The notes under the pieces are model-generated. The model made no database searches. It saw only the letters and a program-made list of their open reading frames with translations, and was not told the origin of the DNA. The position numbers were made by a program, and so were the translations under genes. Positions 47,208 through 56,243 of a stretch of 64,000 nucleotides of DNA are shown here, in pieces (positions within the stretch are counted from its first letter, which is position 1; each line of letters begins with the position of its first letter). This stretch comes from Cytophaga sp. FL35 (GTDB taxonomy: Bacteria > Bacteroidota > Bacteroidia > Flavobacteriales > Flavobacteriaceae): assembly GCF_014349235.1 (NCBI RefSeq), contig NZ_JACSOH010000002.1, forward strand, positions 62,001-126,000, in the 5' to 3' direction.

Positions 47208-50030
47208 CTATGCTTTCGCACTTTCTTTAGGTTTTGGAATTGGCTTTGTCATGTTATCCTTTTCCTTGTCAAAAACATAGTCAATTACTTGCTGATGTCT
47301 CATTTTGGAGCGAACTGCACTACCCGCCGCAGGCGAGGCATAAAATCTTCTTGAAGCCACCCTAAATTTTTGAGACTCCGGAAAATGCATCATCATATGG
47401 CTCCACGCCCCCATATTCCTTGGTTCTTCTTGAGCCCAAACAATATCATCAGCATTACTGTACTTCGCAATAATCTCTTGCATCTGCTCTACCGGTACTG
47501 GGAACAACTGCTCCACGCGAACCAAAGCCACATCTTCCCTAGCATGTTCTTCCTTGGCCGCGAGCAAGTCATAGTAAAACTTACCGGTACAGAAAACAAG
47601 ACTTTTTACTTTCTTGGCGTCAGCTGAAGAATCATCCAAAACTTCTTTAAACTCCCCATTGGCTAGCTCGGAAACGGTAGAAACCGCTTTTGGATGCCTC
47701 AATAAACTTTTAGGAGTAAAGATGATCAATGGCTTTCTAAAATTCACCTTCATCTGCCTTCTTAAAATATGGAACATTTGCGCGGGAGTGGTCACATCTG
47801 CTATATACATATTGTCCCTGGCACATAACTGCAAGTACCTTTCCATACGAGCCGAAGAATGCTCTGCACCCTGACCTTCATACCCATGCGGTAACAGCAT
47901 TACCAAACCGTTCTGTAATTTCCATTTATCTTCTGCGGCAGAAATATATTGGTCAATCATAATCTGAGCCCCATTACTGAAGTCCCCAAACTGAGCTTCC
48001 CAAATCGTCAAGGTATTGGGACTGGCCATGGCATACCCATAATCAAACCCTACAACACCATATTCCGAAAGAAGGGAATTATAAATCTGAAAAGCGCCTT
48101 GGTCTTGAGAAAGGTGGTTTAACAACAAAACTTCTTCCTCACTCTCCTCTACCTTCATGACGGCATGCCTGTGCGAAAATGTACCGCGCTCCACATCCTG
48201 ACCGGACATACGAACACCGTAACCCTCCGAAAGCAGGGTACCGTAAGCCAATAGCTCACCCATGGCCCAATCCAGAGAATCTGTTTCAAAATACATTTTC
48301 TTGCGATCCTTGATAAGTTTTTCCACTTTTCTCAAGAACTTTTTGTCCTTTGGCAGTTCTGTAATCACCTTTGCGATTTCAGTAAGCTTCTTTTCATCAA
48401 AGCTTGTATCTACCTTATCCATCATCTCCCATTCGCGAACATTGGAAAATCCTTTCCATTCATCCGCCATAAAAGGAGTGATCTTTGTTTTATCTTCTTT
48501 ACGAGAATCTTCCAATTCTTCTTCAAGAGAAGCTTTGTACTCATCCTCCAAATGCTTCACATAGTCCTGATCAATGATTCCATCCTGTATTAATTTTTCA
48601 GCATAGATATCCCTTGGGTTTTGGTGCTTGGCAATGGCCTTATACAATTTAGGTTGCGTGAAACGGGGTTCATCTCCTTCATTGTGACCATATTTTCTAT
48701 ACCCTAAAAGATCAAGAAATACATCCCTATTAAACCGCATTCTATATTCCAATGCGAACAAAGATGCGTGCACTACCGCCTCAGCATCATCCGCATTTAC
48801 GTGCAGCACCGGACTTAACGTAACTTTACCGACGTCTGTACAGTAGGTAGAACTACGAGCATCTAAATAATTGGTGGTAAAACCAATTTGGTTGTTGACC
48901 ACTATATGAATGGTTCCATTGGTCTTATAACCATCTAGAGTAGCCATCTGCACAACCTCATATACCAAACCTTGTCCGGCTATGGCAGCATCTCCATGAA
49001 CCACTATGGGCAATACCTTTGAAAAATCTTCCGGAAAATGAGTATCCTGTTTAGCTCTGGCGATACCTTCCACAACAGCACCTACAGTTTCTAAGTGCGA
49101 AGGATTGGGCGCAATGTTCATCTTTATACGCTTACCGTTATCGGTTTTACGATCGGAGGTCCAACCTAAATGATATTTAACATCGCCATCAAAAATCTCC
49201 TGCTCATAATCTTTACCATCAAACTCACTAAAAATATCCTTGGCGGCCTTGCCAAAAATATTGGTAAGCACATTTAACCTACCTCTATGAGCCATTCCCA
49301 TAACAAATTGCTCCACACCTAGTTCAGCAGCACGTTCAACAACAGCGTCCAAAGCAGGTATTAGTGATTCGTTCCCTTCCAAGGAAAATCTTTTTTGGCC
49401 TACGTATTTGGTATGTAAAAAGCCTTCAAAAGAAACCGCTTGGTTCAACTTTCTAAGAATCCTCTTTTTGTGGTCTACGTCAAATTTTGGATGGTTATCA
49501 TTTACATTGAGCCATTGCTGAATCCATTCAATACGCTCCGGATCACGAATATACATATACTCTACCCCAATGGCATCGCAATAAATCCGCTGTAAATGAT
49601 CAACAATTTGAGCCAATGTACTTGCCCCTATACCGATAATTTCGCCCGCGCTAAAAACTATGGACATATCTTCTTTGGCTAGACCAAAGTTCTCGATATC
49701 CAAGGTTGGCTCATATTTTCTTCTCTCCCTTACAGGATTGGTTTTAGTAAAGAGGTGTCCGCGACTTCTATAGCCATCAATCAATCTAATGACCTGAAAT
49801 TCTTTTTGTAGCGAACTTGGCACTTCTACATATTGCCCATTTTGAGAAAGGGAACCAGAACCTATTGTTTCCAAATCCAATTCATCCAAGGCCATTTCCG
49901 AGCCAAAATCAAATCCCTGAAAAAAGGCCCTCCAACTGGGCTCTATACTATCTGGGGCTTTAAGGTACTTGTCATATAAATCCGCAAAAAAAGCAGTATG
50001 TGCGGCATTTAGAAAGGAATACTTATCCAT
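47208..50030 (-). CDS. sucA: 2-oxoglutarate dehydrogenase E1 component
   Basis: Thiamine-diphosphate enzyme that decarboxylates 2-oxoglutarate and transfers the succinyl group to E2. The 940-residue protein begins with the E1 N-terminal E2-binding region (YSFLNAAHTAFFADLYDKYL, SWRAFFQGFDF) and contains GMAHRGRLNVLTNIFGK, the ThDP motif GDAAIAGQGLVYE ... NNQIGFTT, and HGYEGQGAEHSSARMER in the C-terminal half. It is upstream of sucB on the minus strand. A 7/8 -7-like element lies about 20 bp upstream. Confidence 0.97.
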   Translation of the reverse strand: MDKYSFLNAAHTAFFADLYDKYLKAPDSIEPSWRAFFQGFDFGSEMALDELDLETIGSGSLSQNGQYVEVPSSLQKEFQVIRLIDGYRSRGHLFTKTNPVRERRKYEPTLDIENFGLAKEDMSIVFSAGEIIGIGASTLAQIVDHLQRIYCDAIGVEYMYIRDPERIEWIQQWLNVNDNHPKFDVDHKKRILRKLNQAVSFEGFLHTKYVGQKRFSLEGNESLIPALDAVVERAAELGVEQFVMGMAHRGRLNVLTNIFGKAAKDIFSEFDGKDYEQEIFDGDVKYHLGWTSDRKTDNGKRIKMNIAPNPSHLETVGAVVEGIARAKQDTHFPEDFSKVLPIVVHGDAAIAGQGLVYEVVQMATLDGYKTNGTIHIVVNNQIGFTTNYLDARSSTYCTDVGKVTLSPVLHVNADDAEAVVHASLFALEYRMRFNRDVFLDLLGYRKYGHNEGDEPRFTQPKLYKAIAKHQNPRDIYAEKLIQDGIIDQDYVKHLEDEYKASLEEELEDSRKEDKTKITPFMADEWKGFSNVREWEMMDKVDTSFDEKKLTEIAKVITELPKDKKFLRKVEKLIKDRKKMYFETDSLDWAMGELLAYGTLLSEGYGVRMSGQDVERGTFSHRHAVMKVEESEEEVLLLNHLSQDQGAFQIYNSLLSEYGVVGFDYGYAMASPNTLTIWEAQFGDFSNGAQIMIDQYISAAEDKWKLQNGLVMLLPHGYEGQGAEHSSARMERYLQLCARDNMYIADVTTPAQMFHILRRQMKVNFRKPLIIFTPKSLLRHPKAVSTVSELANGEFKEVLDDSSADAKKVKSLVFCTGKFYYDLLAAKEEHAREDVALVRVEQLFPVPVEQMQEIIAKYSNADDIVWAQEEPRNMGAWSHMMMHFPESQKFRVASRRFYASPAAGSAVRSKMRHQQVIDYVFDKEKDNMTKPIPKPKESAKA

Positions 50031-50378
50031 AAAAGGTTATCTGTCGTGCAAATAAAATTAGAACTTGTCCTCGAATTTTTTAAAAAAATAGATTTTCTTG
50101 TCCTTACGCCCATAGGACCTACAGATTCCTTTTTTATCATACAAAAAGAATCCAAAGATCTCAAAACAGCCATAATTCTTTAAAAACCTATCCAAACAAA
50201 AACGAAGATAAGCTCATACAAAAATACAATAATTCCCATATTTCTGGGACATCTAATGTCTTGATAATAAAAATTCAAAGATAACGATCAAAAATTGCCC
50301 TGATTGTTGAAAACCTAAAAAAATTAGCTGCAAAAACTTCGGTTATTCCTTATGGCGCCAAACTTTTACCAAGCCCAT
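50031..50378. other. Intergenic region upstream of sucA
   Basis: About 350 bp without a recognisable gene, AT rich. It holds a seven-of-eight -7-like element for sucA on the minus strand (CAAATAAA at 50049-50056), an imperfect hairpin around GATTCCTTTTTT/AAAAAGAATC near 50126-50155, and a small hairpin TCCCA-TATTTC-TGGGA near 50237-50252. No terminator with a clear T run follows the small gene at 50379. Confidence 0.45.
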
Positions 50379-50732
50379 TTAGCCATACTTCTTCTTAAGA
50401 AATACTTTTTGAAATTCTCTTTTAAGTATTAAGCCAGAAACTTGGTCTGCAACCTCTACCACATCTGTCACCTGTATTTGCTTAAAAAGCCGCTCTGGAA
50501 CATCAACTACATATAAAAGATTAAGATATTCCCCAAACTTTTCCATTATGAGGTAATAGACCTTTTCCTTTAATTTCTGAAAAAGTTTAGCGGGTACAAT
50601 TCCATCGGAAATCTCAAAATCTATGTTGGCCAAAACAAAATCCTTCTTTAATTGAAGAACAAGATTAGGATACAAGCTATTTTTTACCGCATCTTCAAGC
50701 ACATCCAAACCTTTAGCATTATAGGAATTCAT
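50379..50732 (-). CDS. Conserved-looking hypothetical protein
   Basis: A 117-residue soluble protein of mixed helix and strand, with no signal peptide, membrane helix or cysteine. I do not recognise a family. Segments that look structured are LEDAVKNSLYPNLVLQLKKD, a central FQKLKEKVYYLIMEKFGEY helix and a VPERLFKQIQVTDVV stretch. It lies 51 bp downstream of galE on the same strand and could be in the galE transcript. Coding is supported by an ATG start, normal codon use and a following open frame without competition. Confidence 0.6.
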   Translation of the reverse strand: MNSYNAKGLDVLEDAVKNSLYPNLVLQLKKDFVLANIDFEISDGIVPAKLFQKLKEKVYYLIMEKFGEYLNLLYVVDVPERLFKQIQVTDVVEVADQVSGLILKREFQKVFLKKKYG

Positions 50733-50783
50733 ACCTTACTTACGGTTGAGTAGTAGAATTAGATGCATTCAAGACTAAAAATA

Positions 50784-51800
50784 TCAGCCTCTTATCTTAC
50801 GTTCCCAGTCCCACGCAGATTTCATTGCCTCATCCAAGGTGTATTGAGCTTTCCAACCCAAAACTTCATTTGCTTTCGTGGTATCTGCATAAGCTTCGGT
50901 AATATCTCCGGCCCTGCGGTCTACAATCTTATAATTCAACTTTTCGCCAGAAACCCGTTCAAAACTATTGATTACTTGCAAAACGGAACTCCCTTTACCC
51001 GTTCCCAAATTGAACACTTCATAATTGTCACCGTTTTTAGCTTGCAACAGTCTTTTTAAAGCTTGCACATGGGCCTTTGCCAAATCTACCACGTAGATAT
51101 AATCCCTGACACAAGTACCATCCTCCGTAGGATAATCGTCGCCAAAAACAGATAATTGTTCCCTCATGCCAACACCGGTCTGTGTTATAAATGGCACCAA
51201 ATTTTGAGGAACTCCAATAGGCAACTCTCCAATTTCCGTGCTAGGATGCGCACCCATTGGATTAAAATAGCGTAAGGCTATAGCCTTGAGTGACGGTGTT
51301 ACACGGCAAGTTTCACTTATAATCTCTTCACCAATTTGTTTAGTATTGCCATAAGGAGATTCTGCAGGTTTTACAGGAGCGTTCTCCGTTATGGGCATAG
51401 CATCTGCCTGACCATAAACCGTACAGGAAGAGCTGAAAATAAAGTTGGAACTATCCTTTTTAGCTAGTTCCTTTAAAAGGTAGACCAACGTTCCAATATT
51501 GTTCTCATAGTACAACAAAGGTTTTTCTACGCTTTCCCCTACCGCCTTGGAAGCCGCGAAATGAATTACCCCTTCAACGTCATGGTGTCTTTTAAAAAAG
51601 TCTTCGACCTTACTTTTCTCTTTTAAATCTATTTTTTCAAAGAGTGGCAATTTACCGGTAATGGCCTTAATTCCGTCTAAAACCTTTTCCGTAGAATTGG
51701 AACAATCATCAATGATAACAACCTCAAACCCTTCATTCTGTAACTCCACGACGGTATGTGACCCAATAAAACCTAGGCCTCCGGTAACTAATATTTTCAT
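50784..51800 (-). CDS. galE: UDP-glucose 4-epimerase
   Basis: Interconverts UDP-glucose and UDP-galactose, supplying sugars for envelope glycans. The 338-residue short-chain dehydrogenase has the NAD motif TGGLGFIGSHTVVELQ, the catalytic pair S/T and YxxxK in SSSCTVYG...ESPYGNTKQ, and YFNPMGAHPSTEIGE and DYIYVVDLAKAHVQAL, typical of GalE. It is 53 bp downstream of the aminotransferase gene, suggesting a shared transcript for surface-sugar synthesis. Confidence 0.95.
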   Translation of the reverse strand: MKILVTGGLGFIGSHTVVELQNEGFEVVIIDDCSNSTEKVLDGIKAITGKLPLFEKIDLKEKSKVEDFFKRHHDVEGVIHFAASKAVGESVEKPLLYYENNIGTLVYLLKELAKKDSSNFIFSSSCTVYGQADAMPITENAPVKPAESPYGNTKQIGEEIISETCRVTPSLKAIALRYFNPMGAHPSTEIGELPIGVPQNLVPFITQTGVGMREQLSVFGDDYPTEDGTCVRDYIYVVDLAKAHVQALKRLLQAKNGDNYEVFNLGTGKGSSVLQVINSFERVSGEKLNYKIVDRRAGDITEAYADTTKANEVLGWKAQYTLDEAMKSAWDWERKIRG

Positions 51801-51853
51801 ATGGACTTTTTTATTGATTGGTATTTGGAATAGTTTACAATATTATTTAAAAG

Positions 51854-53008
51854 TTACCCCTCTACATATTCGATTACCGACTTTGCAATAAATGCTATCT
51901 GCTCATCATCCAACTCCGTATGCATGGGCAAAGAAATTACCTCTTTTACCAGCTTATTGGTTACTTCAAAATCTTCCTCTTTATACCTTTCGTCCAGATA
52001 GGCTTTTTGCTGATGTAGTGGAATAGGATAATAAATTCCGAAAGGAATGCCTCTTTGCGTTAGGTGTTGCGCCAAACCATCACGTTTACCGTTTGTTATT
52101 TTCAAGGTATATTGATGAAAAACATGACATTTACACAATTGTATTTCACAGTTGCAGCTTGAAGTAATGGCAGGAACGATTATGTGCTCTGTATTTTTGA
52201 AAGCTATGCTATACTTAGCCGCGGCGGCTCTTCTTTTATCACAGTATTCATTTAGAAGAGGAAGCTTCGCCCTTAACACAGCCGCTTGAATAGAATCCAA
52301 GCGAGAGTTTACGCCCACCACATCATGATGATATCTTTCATACATACCATGGTTAACTATTCCCCTTAGCGTATGCGCAAGTTCGTCATCATTTGTAAAA
52401 ATAGCACCCCCATCTCCGTAAGCTCCTAGATTTTTGGAGGGAAAAAAAGAGGTGGCTCCTACATGCCCAATAGTACCGGCCTTTTGACTACTTCCATCTT
52501 CAAATATATAATCCGCCCCAATAGCCTGGGCATTATCTTCTATAACAAACAGATTGTGCTTGTTGGCCAACCTCATAATGCCTTCCATATTTGCACATTG
52601 CCCAAATAAATGAACAGGAACAATCGCCTTGGTTTTTGGAGTAATAGCTTTCTCCAACGCTTCCAAATCAATATTAAAACTATCTGGATATACATCTACC
52701 AAAACTGGCGTAAGCTGTAATAGCGCTATAACTTCTACGGTAGCCGCAAAAGTAAAATCTGAAGTAATCACTTCATCTCCAGGCTTTAAGCCAAGCCCCA
52801 TCATAGCTATTTGTAATGCATCTGTACCATTGGCACATGGTATTACATGCTTGACACCCAAATAGGATTCCAGTTCACGTGAAAAAGAATGTACCTGCGG
52901 ACCATTTATAAAGGCAGAGGTTTCCAAAATTTCAGTTATAGCATCATTGACTTGTTCCTTGATACCTTCATATTGGCCGCCCAAATCGACCATTTGAATC
53001 TTTTTCAT
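51854..53008 (-). CDS. DegT/DnrJ/EryC1/StrS-family aminotransferase
   Basis: PLP-dependent enzyme that aminates keto-sugars on nucleotide carriers for surface polysaccharides. The 384-residue protein has the family motifs GVKHVIPCANGTDALQIAMM, VHLFGQCANMEGI, VIEDNAQAIGA and the PLP lysine in SFFPSKNLGAYGDGGA, and VNSRLDSIQAAVL. Near residues 283-293 is an uncommon insert with four cysteines, SCNCEIQLCKCHVFHQY (CxCx4CxC), just before the conserved HVFHQYT strand; it might bind a metal. It starts the aminotransferase-galE pair. A candidate -7 element lies 25 bp upstream. Confidence 0.88.
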   Translation of the reverse strand: MKKIQMVDLGGQYEGIKEQVNDAITEILETSAFINGPQVHSFSRELESYLGVKHVIPCANGTDALQIAMMGLGLKPGDEVITSDFTFAATVEVIALLQLTPVLVDVYPDSFNIDLEALEKAITPKTKAIVPVHLFGQCANMEGIMRLANKHNLFVIEDNAQAIGADYIFEDGSSQKAGTIGHVGATSFFPSKNLGAYGDGGAIFTNDDELAHTLRGIVNHGMYERYHHDVVGVNSRLDSIQAAVLRAKLPLLNEYCDKRRAAAAKYSIAFKNTEHIIVPAITSSCNCEIQLCKCHVFHQYTLKITNGKRDGLAQHLTQRGIPFGIYYPIPLHQQKAYLDERYKEEDFEVTNKLVKEVISLPMHTELDDEQIAFIAKSVIEYVEG

Positions 53009-53032
53009 CTACAATTTATTACTATGCAGGCA

Positions 53033-53040
53033 CAAAAATA
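53033..53040 (-). promoter_or_regulatory. Candidate -7 element for the aminotransferase-galE transcript
   Basis: Minus-strand TATTTTTG is a full match to TAnnTTTG, 25 bp before the start at 53008. No clear -33 element at 19 bp. Confidence 0.38.
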
Positions 53041-53099
53041 CGAAACGGAAAACTAACTATTTCTCCCAAGTACCGTAATTTAGCCCAAAATAAAGAAGC

Positions 53100-54341
53100 G
53101 TGCATTTTATCTATAATGTTACTGCCCAAATGTCTTGGTTCATACTAAGGATGGTGGCCCTTTTTAATTCTAAAATCAAACTCTTTGTAGAGGGTAGAAA
53201 ACAAACACTTTCTATATTAAAAGAGAAGCTTTCTCCAAACGAAGGTACCATCTGGGTCCATGTTGCCTCATTAGGCGAATTTGAACAGGGGCTTCCTATA
53301 ATTGAAAAACTAAAAATCAAATACCCCCAACACAAAATTTTAGTCACGTTCTTTTCCCCTTCAGGTTATGAGGTGAAAAAAAATACCAAAATAGCAGATG
53401 CCGTTTGCTATTTACCCCTAGACACCAAAAAAAACGCCCAGGAGTTTATTGAAAAGGTCAATCCGGTTCTGGCACTTTTTGTAAAATATGAGGTTTGGCC
53501 CAATTACTTATCTGAATTAGCAAATAGAAAGATTCCAACACTACTCGTCTCAGCCATTTTTAATGAGAACAAAATTTACTTTAAGCCCTACGGAAAATTT
53601 ATGCGGCGAGCCCTAGAAAAATTTGACCACATATTTGTACAGGATGATACTTCCAAACAATTACTGAGCGATATAGGGATAAAAAACGCAACGATAAGCG
53701 GTGATACCCGACTAGATAGGGTTTCCGAAATTTTGGAAAGCGACAACCATTTAGATTTCATGGAGGCCTTCAAAAAAGATAGGCTTTGCTTTGTTGCTGG
53801 AAGCACGTGGCCAGAAGACGAAAACATATTGGTAGATTACATTAACAATTCTACAAAAAACATCAAGTTCGTCCTTGCCCCACATACCATAAAGAGTGAT
53901 AAGATTCATGGACTCGCAGGTGCCATATCTAAAAAGACCATGTTATATTCCAAAATGAACAGCAACACTATTGGAGAGCATGATGTACTTATCATTGACC
54001 ATATTGGCTTGTTGACAAAAATTTACAGTTATGCCGAAATTGCCTATGTGGGAGGTGGTTTTGCAACCGGACTGCATAATACGTTAGAGCCAGCCGTTTT
54101 TGGAATTCCCGTAATCATAGGTCCAAAATTCAAAGGTTTCAATGAAGCGGAAGACTTGGTCGCCTCCAAAGGAATACTGACCATAAACGATCAATGGACA
54201 TTTGGGGAGACCATGAAAAAACTTACCGAAAATACTGAATTTAGAGAGCGCACAGGACAGATCAACGCAAATTACATAAGTAAAAACAAAGGTGCGAGTT
54301 CTCTAATCATTCAAAAAATAGATACTATTCTAACTAAGTAG
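53100..54341 (+). CDS. waaA: 3-deoxy-D-manno-octulosonic acid (Kdo) transferase
   Basis: Adds Kdo to lipid A in lipopolysaccharide assembly at the inner membrane. The 413-residue GT30-family protein has a short N-terminal membrane anchor, IWVHVASLGEFEQGLPIIEK, a central ISGDTRLDRV, and the C-terminal motif EIAYVGGGFATGLHNTLEPA followed by FGIPVIIGP. I use the GTG start at 53100 because the resulting N-terminus MHFIYNV fits the flavobacterial form; an internal ATG would remove it. It is divergent from the aminotransferase gene and does not overlap other genes. Confidence 0.94.
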   Translation: MHFIYNVTAQMSWFILRMVALFNSKIKLFVEGRKQTLSILKEKLSPNEGTIWVHVASLGEFEQGLPIIEKLKIKYPQHKILVTFFSPSGYEVKKNTKIADAVCYLPLDTKKNAQEFIEKVNPVLALFVKYEVWPNYLSELANRKIPTLLVSAIFNENKIYFKPYGKFMRRALEKFDHIFVQDDTSKQLLSDIGIKNATISGDTRLDRVSEILESDNHLDFMEAFKKDRLCFVAGSTWPEDENILVDYINNSTKNIKFVLAPHTIKSDKIHGLAGAISKKTMLYSKMNSNTIGEHDVLIIDHIGLLTKIYSYAEIAYVGGGFATGLHNTLEPAVFGIPVIIGPKFKGFNEAEDLVASKGILTINDQWTFGETMKKLTENTEFRERTGQINANYISKNKGASSLIIQKIDTILTK

Positions 54342-54433
54342 ACTTATTCTGTTCATTTATCCCCTCCAAAGTTGATTTATATTTTCAACAATTAAATTTT
54401 TGTTAGTTTTATCTCAATCAACAGAACTACTCA

Positions 54434-55774
54434 ATGAATTCCAAGCTTTTTAAAATATCCCTCACTGCGGCTTTGTCCGGTTTTCTATTTGGCTTTGACA
54501 CCGTAGTTATAAGTGGTGCCAACCTACCTATTAAAGAATTATGGAACACCTCTCCATGGTTCCATGGAACCTTTATCATGTCCATGGCACTTTGGGGTAC
54601 CGTTATTGGGTCATTGTTTGGAGGCATACCATGCGATAGATTTGGACGTAAAAAAACCCTCTTTTGGATTGGTATTTTGTATGCAGTTTCCGCTTTAGGT
54701 TCGGCCATGGCTCCAGACCCGTATACCTTTTCCTTTTTTAGGTTTATTGGTGGTTTGGGTGTAGGAGCATCATCCGTTGCGGCGCCTATTTATATTTCGG
54801 AAATTTCGTCTCCCAACAATAGAGGACAACTTGGTGCGCTTTACCAATTTAATCTAGTATTGGGTATTTTAATCGCATTTATATCCAATTTCCTTTTAAA
54901 AGGATTTGACGGTACAAATGATTGGAGGTGGATGCTTGGCGTTGAAGCTATTCCTGCAATAATTTATACCTTAATGGTTTTTAGCATACCGAACAGCCCA
55001 AGATGGTTGATTTTAAAAAGAAATGATTTTGAAGGCGCTTTCAAAACATTGAGACTTCTAGTTACCGAGGAGGAGGCAACTTCCAAAATAGAGGAAATAA
55101 AATCGTTTTCACCAACATCCCAAAAAACCGAAGGATTATTTTCCGGCAGGTATAAAACGCCATTGATACTAGCTTTTTTGATCGCTTTTTTCAATCAACT
55201 ATCCGGTATCAATTTTGTACTTTACTATGCACCGGAAATATTGGAAAGGGCTGGTTTGGCAGCCCAAGAATCTTTATTTAGCTCCATATCAATTGGCGTT
55301 GTGAATCTCATTTTCACTTTTGTAGGAGTCTGGTTAATTGATAAGTTGGGTAGAAGACAACTTATGAAAATTGGTTCTGTGGGCTATATTATAAGTTTAG
55401 GTATGGTTGCCTGGTGCTTTTTCAGTGGTGCCAGTTCAACCCTACTACTTACATTCATCCTTATTTTTATCGCATCTCACGCAGTTGGCCAAGGTGCCGT
55501 AATTTGGGTATTTATATCCGAAATTTTCCCTAATAAGGTACGAGCATTTGGACAGTCTTGGGGTACAGGAACGCATTGGGTTTTTGCTGCCCTAATCACA
55601 TTAATAACTCCTATTTTTCTGGATAGCGAAAGCGGCATATTTAAAGATAATCCTTGGCCCATATTTGTATTTTTTGCCGGAATGATGTTTTTGCAGTTAC
55701 TTTTTGTCCTGTTCATGATGCCCGAGACAAAAGGAGTCTCTTTAGAGGAATTAAGCAAAAAACTTAGCCAATAA
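54434..55774 (+). CDS. MFS sugar/proton symporter (sugar porter family)
   Basis: A 446-residue major facilitator protein with twelve hydrophobic helices. Sugar-porter signatures include GFDTVVISGANLP near the first helix, DRFGRKKTL after helix 2, EISSPNNRGQLGALYQ, PNSPRWLILKR after helix 6, the FNQLSGINFVLYYAPEI segment in helix 7, and PETKGVSLEEL at the C-terminus. Family members import hexoses or pentoses with H+. The sugar cannot be told from sequence. It is between waaA and the tiny membrane peptide, apparently in its own transcription unit. Confidence 0.9.
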   Translation: MNSKLFKISLTAALSGFLFGFDTVVISGANLPIKELWNTSPWFHGTFIMSMALWGTVIGSLFGGIPCDRFGRKKTLFWIGILYAVSALGSAMAPDPYTFSFFRFIGGLGVGASSVAAPIYISEISSPNNRGQLGALYQFNLVLGILIAFISNFLLKGFDGTNDWRWMLGVEAIPAIIYTLMVFSIPNSPRWLILKRNDFEGAFKTLRLLVTEEEATSKIEEIKSFSPTSQKTEGLFSGRYKTPLILAFLIAFFNQLSGINFVLYYAPEILERAGLAAQESLFSSISIGVVNLIFTFVGVWLIDKLGRRQLMKIGSVGYIISLGMVAWCFFSGASSTLLLTFILIFIASHAVGQGAVIWVFISEIFPNKVRAFGQSWGTGTHWVFAALITLITPIFLDSESGIFKDNPWPIFVFFAGMMFLQLLFVLFMMPETKGVSLEELSKKLSQ

Positions 55775-55858
55775 CTCAAGATTAAATTCAAGAACATAGC
55801 ATATACCAAGTAAGGCATCACCAAAATAACTTATTAAATAACAGAATGGTAGCGTTAT

Positions 55859-55889
55859 TTTTCTTAACTTTAAGTAAACGTTAAGAAAA
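55859..55889 (+). repeat. Perfect inverted repeat immediately before a tiny membrane-peptide gene
   Basis: Arms TTTTCTTAAC (55859-55868) and GTTAAGAAAA (55880-55889), 10 of 10 paired, with an 11-nt loop. The last base of the right arm is the A of the ATG of the next gene, so the hairpin, if formed in RNA, would abut the start codon. No T run follows it. Confidence 0.6.
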
Positions 55890-56020
55890 TGGAACAAGAA
55901 CTACCCGTAGGCGTTAAAATGCTCAATCTATTTTTACGGATAATGGTAGGCTGCCTCGTCCTCGTTTTGGCAGCAGTCCCCGTAATGCTTATTTTAGATA
56001 AGATTGGACTTTTCGAGTAA
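55889..56020 (+). CDS. Single-span membrane peptide (43 residues)
   Basis: A short gene encoding 43 residues: a polar N-terminus (MEQELPVGVKMLNLFLR), one strongly hydrophobic helix (about residues 18-36, VGCLVLVLAAVPVMLIL) and a short charged end (DKIGLFE). No family is recognised. It has an ATG start, a TAA stop, a perfect inverted repeat ending at the start codon and a terminator 50 bp after the stop, so it looks like an independent transcript. It could be a small regulator or subunit of a membrane protein. Confidence is moderate because of its size. Confidence 0.55.
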   Translation: MEQELPVGVKMLNLFLRIMVGCLVLVLAAVPVMLILDKIGLFE

Positions 56021-56069
56021 CTTCCTTTTTAAATCAAAAGGATTAAAAAATTTAACTTAGTAAATAAAA

Positions 56070-56100
56070 TTAAATAGCCCCGTAAATGGGGCTATTTTGT
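56070..56100 (+). terminator. Intrinsic terminator after the 43-residue peptide gene
   Basis: AAATAGCCCC (56072-56081) pairs with GGGGCTATTT (56088-56097) around GTAAAT, followed by T residues. Confidence 0.85.
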
Positions 56101-56205
56101 TAATGAACATTCAGTCAACGAATAATTTAATTTTTTGTCCAAAATTTTAACTAAAACGTGTTTTACATCGTTGTAACATTTAAGATTTCTTTTACGTACA
56201 AGGCT

Positions 56206-56213
56206 TAACTTTG
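56206..56213 (+). promoter_or_regulatory. Candidate -7 element for the surface-modification run
   Basis: TAACTTTG is a full match to TAnnTTTG. It overlaps the possible TTG start at 56211, which rules that start out, and lies 30 bp before the ATG at 56244. No good -33 element is found at 19 bp. If used, it would start the transcript for the genes at 56244-61983. Confidence 0.45.
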
Positions 56214-56243
56214 ATAGTCCTTTTTAGGAAATTTAATATTATC

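Noticed and set aside
56211-56243. TTG start for the FemAB-like protein
   Set aside because: A perfect -7 element covers this position, so the start would be outside the transcript.
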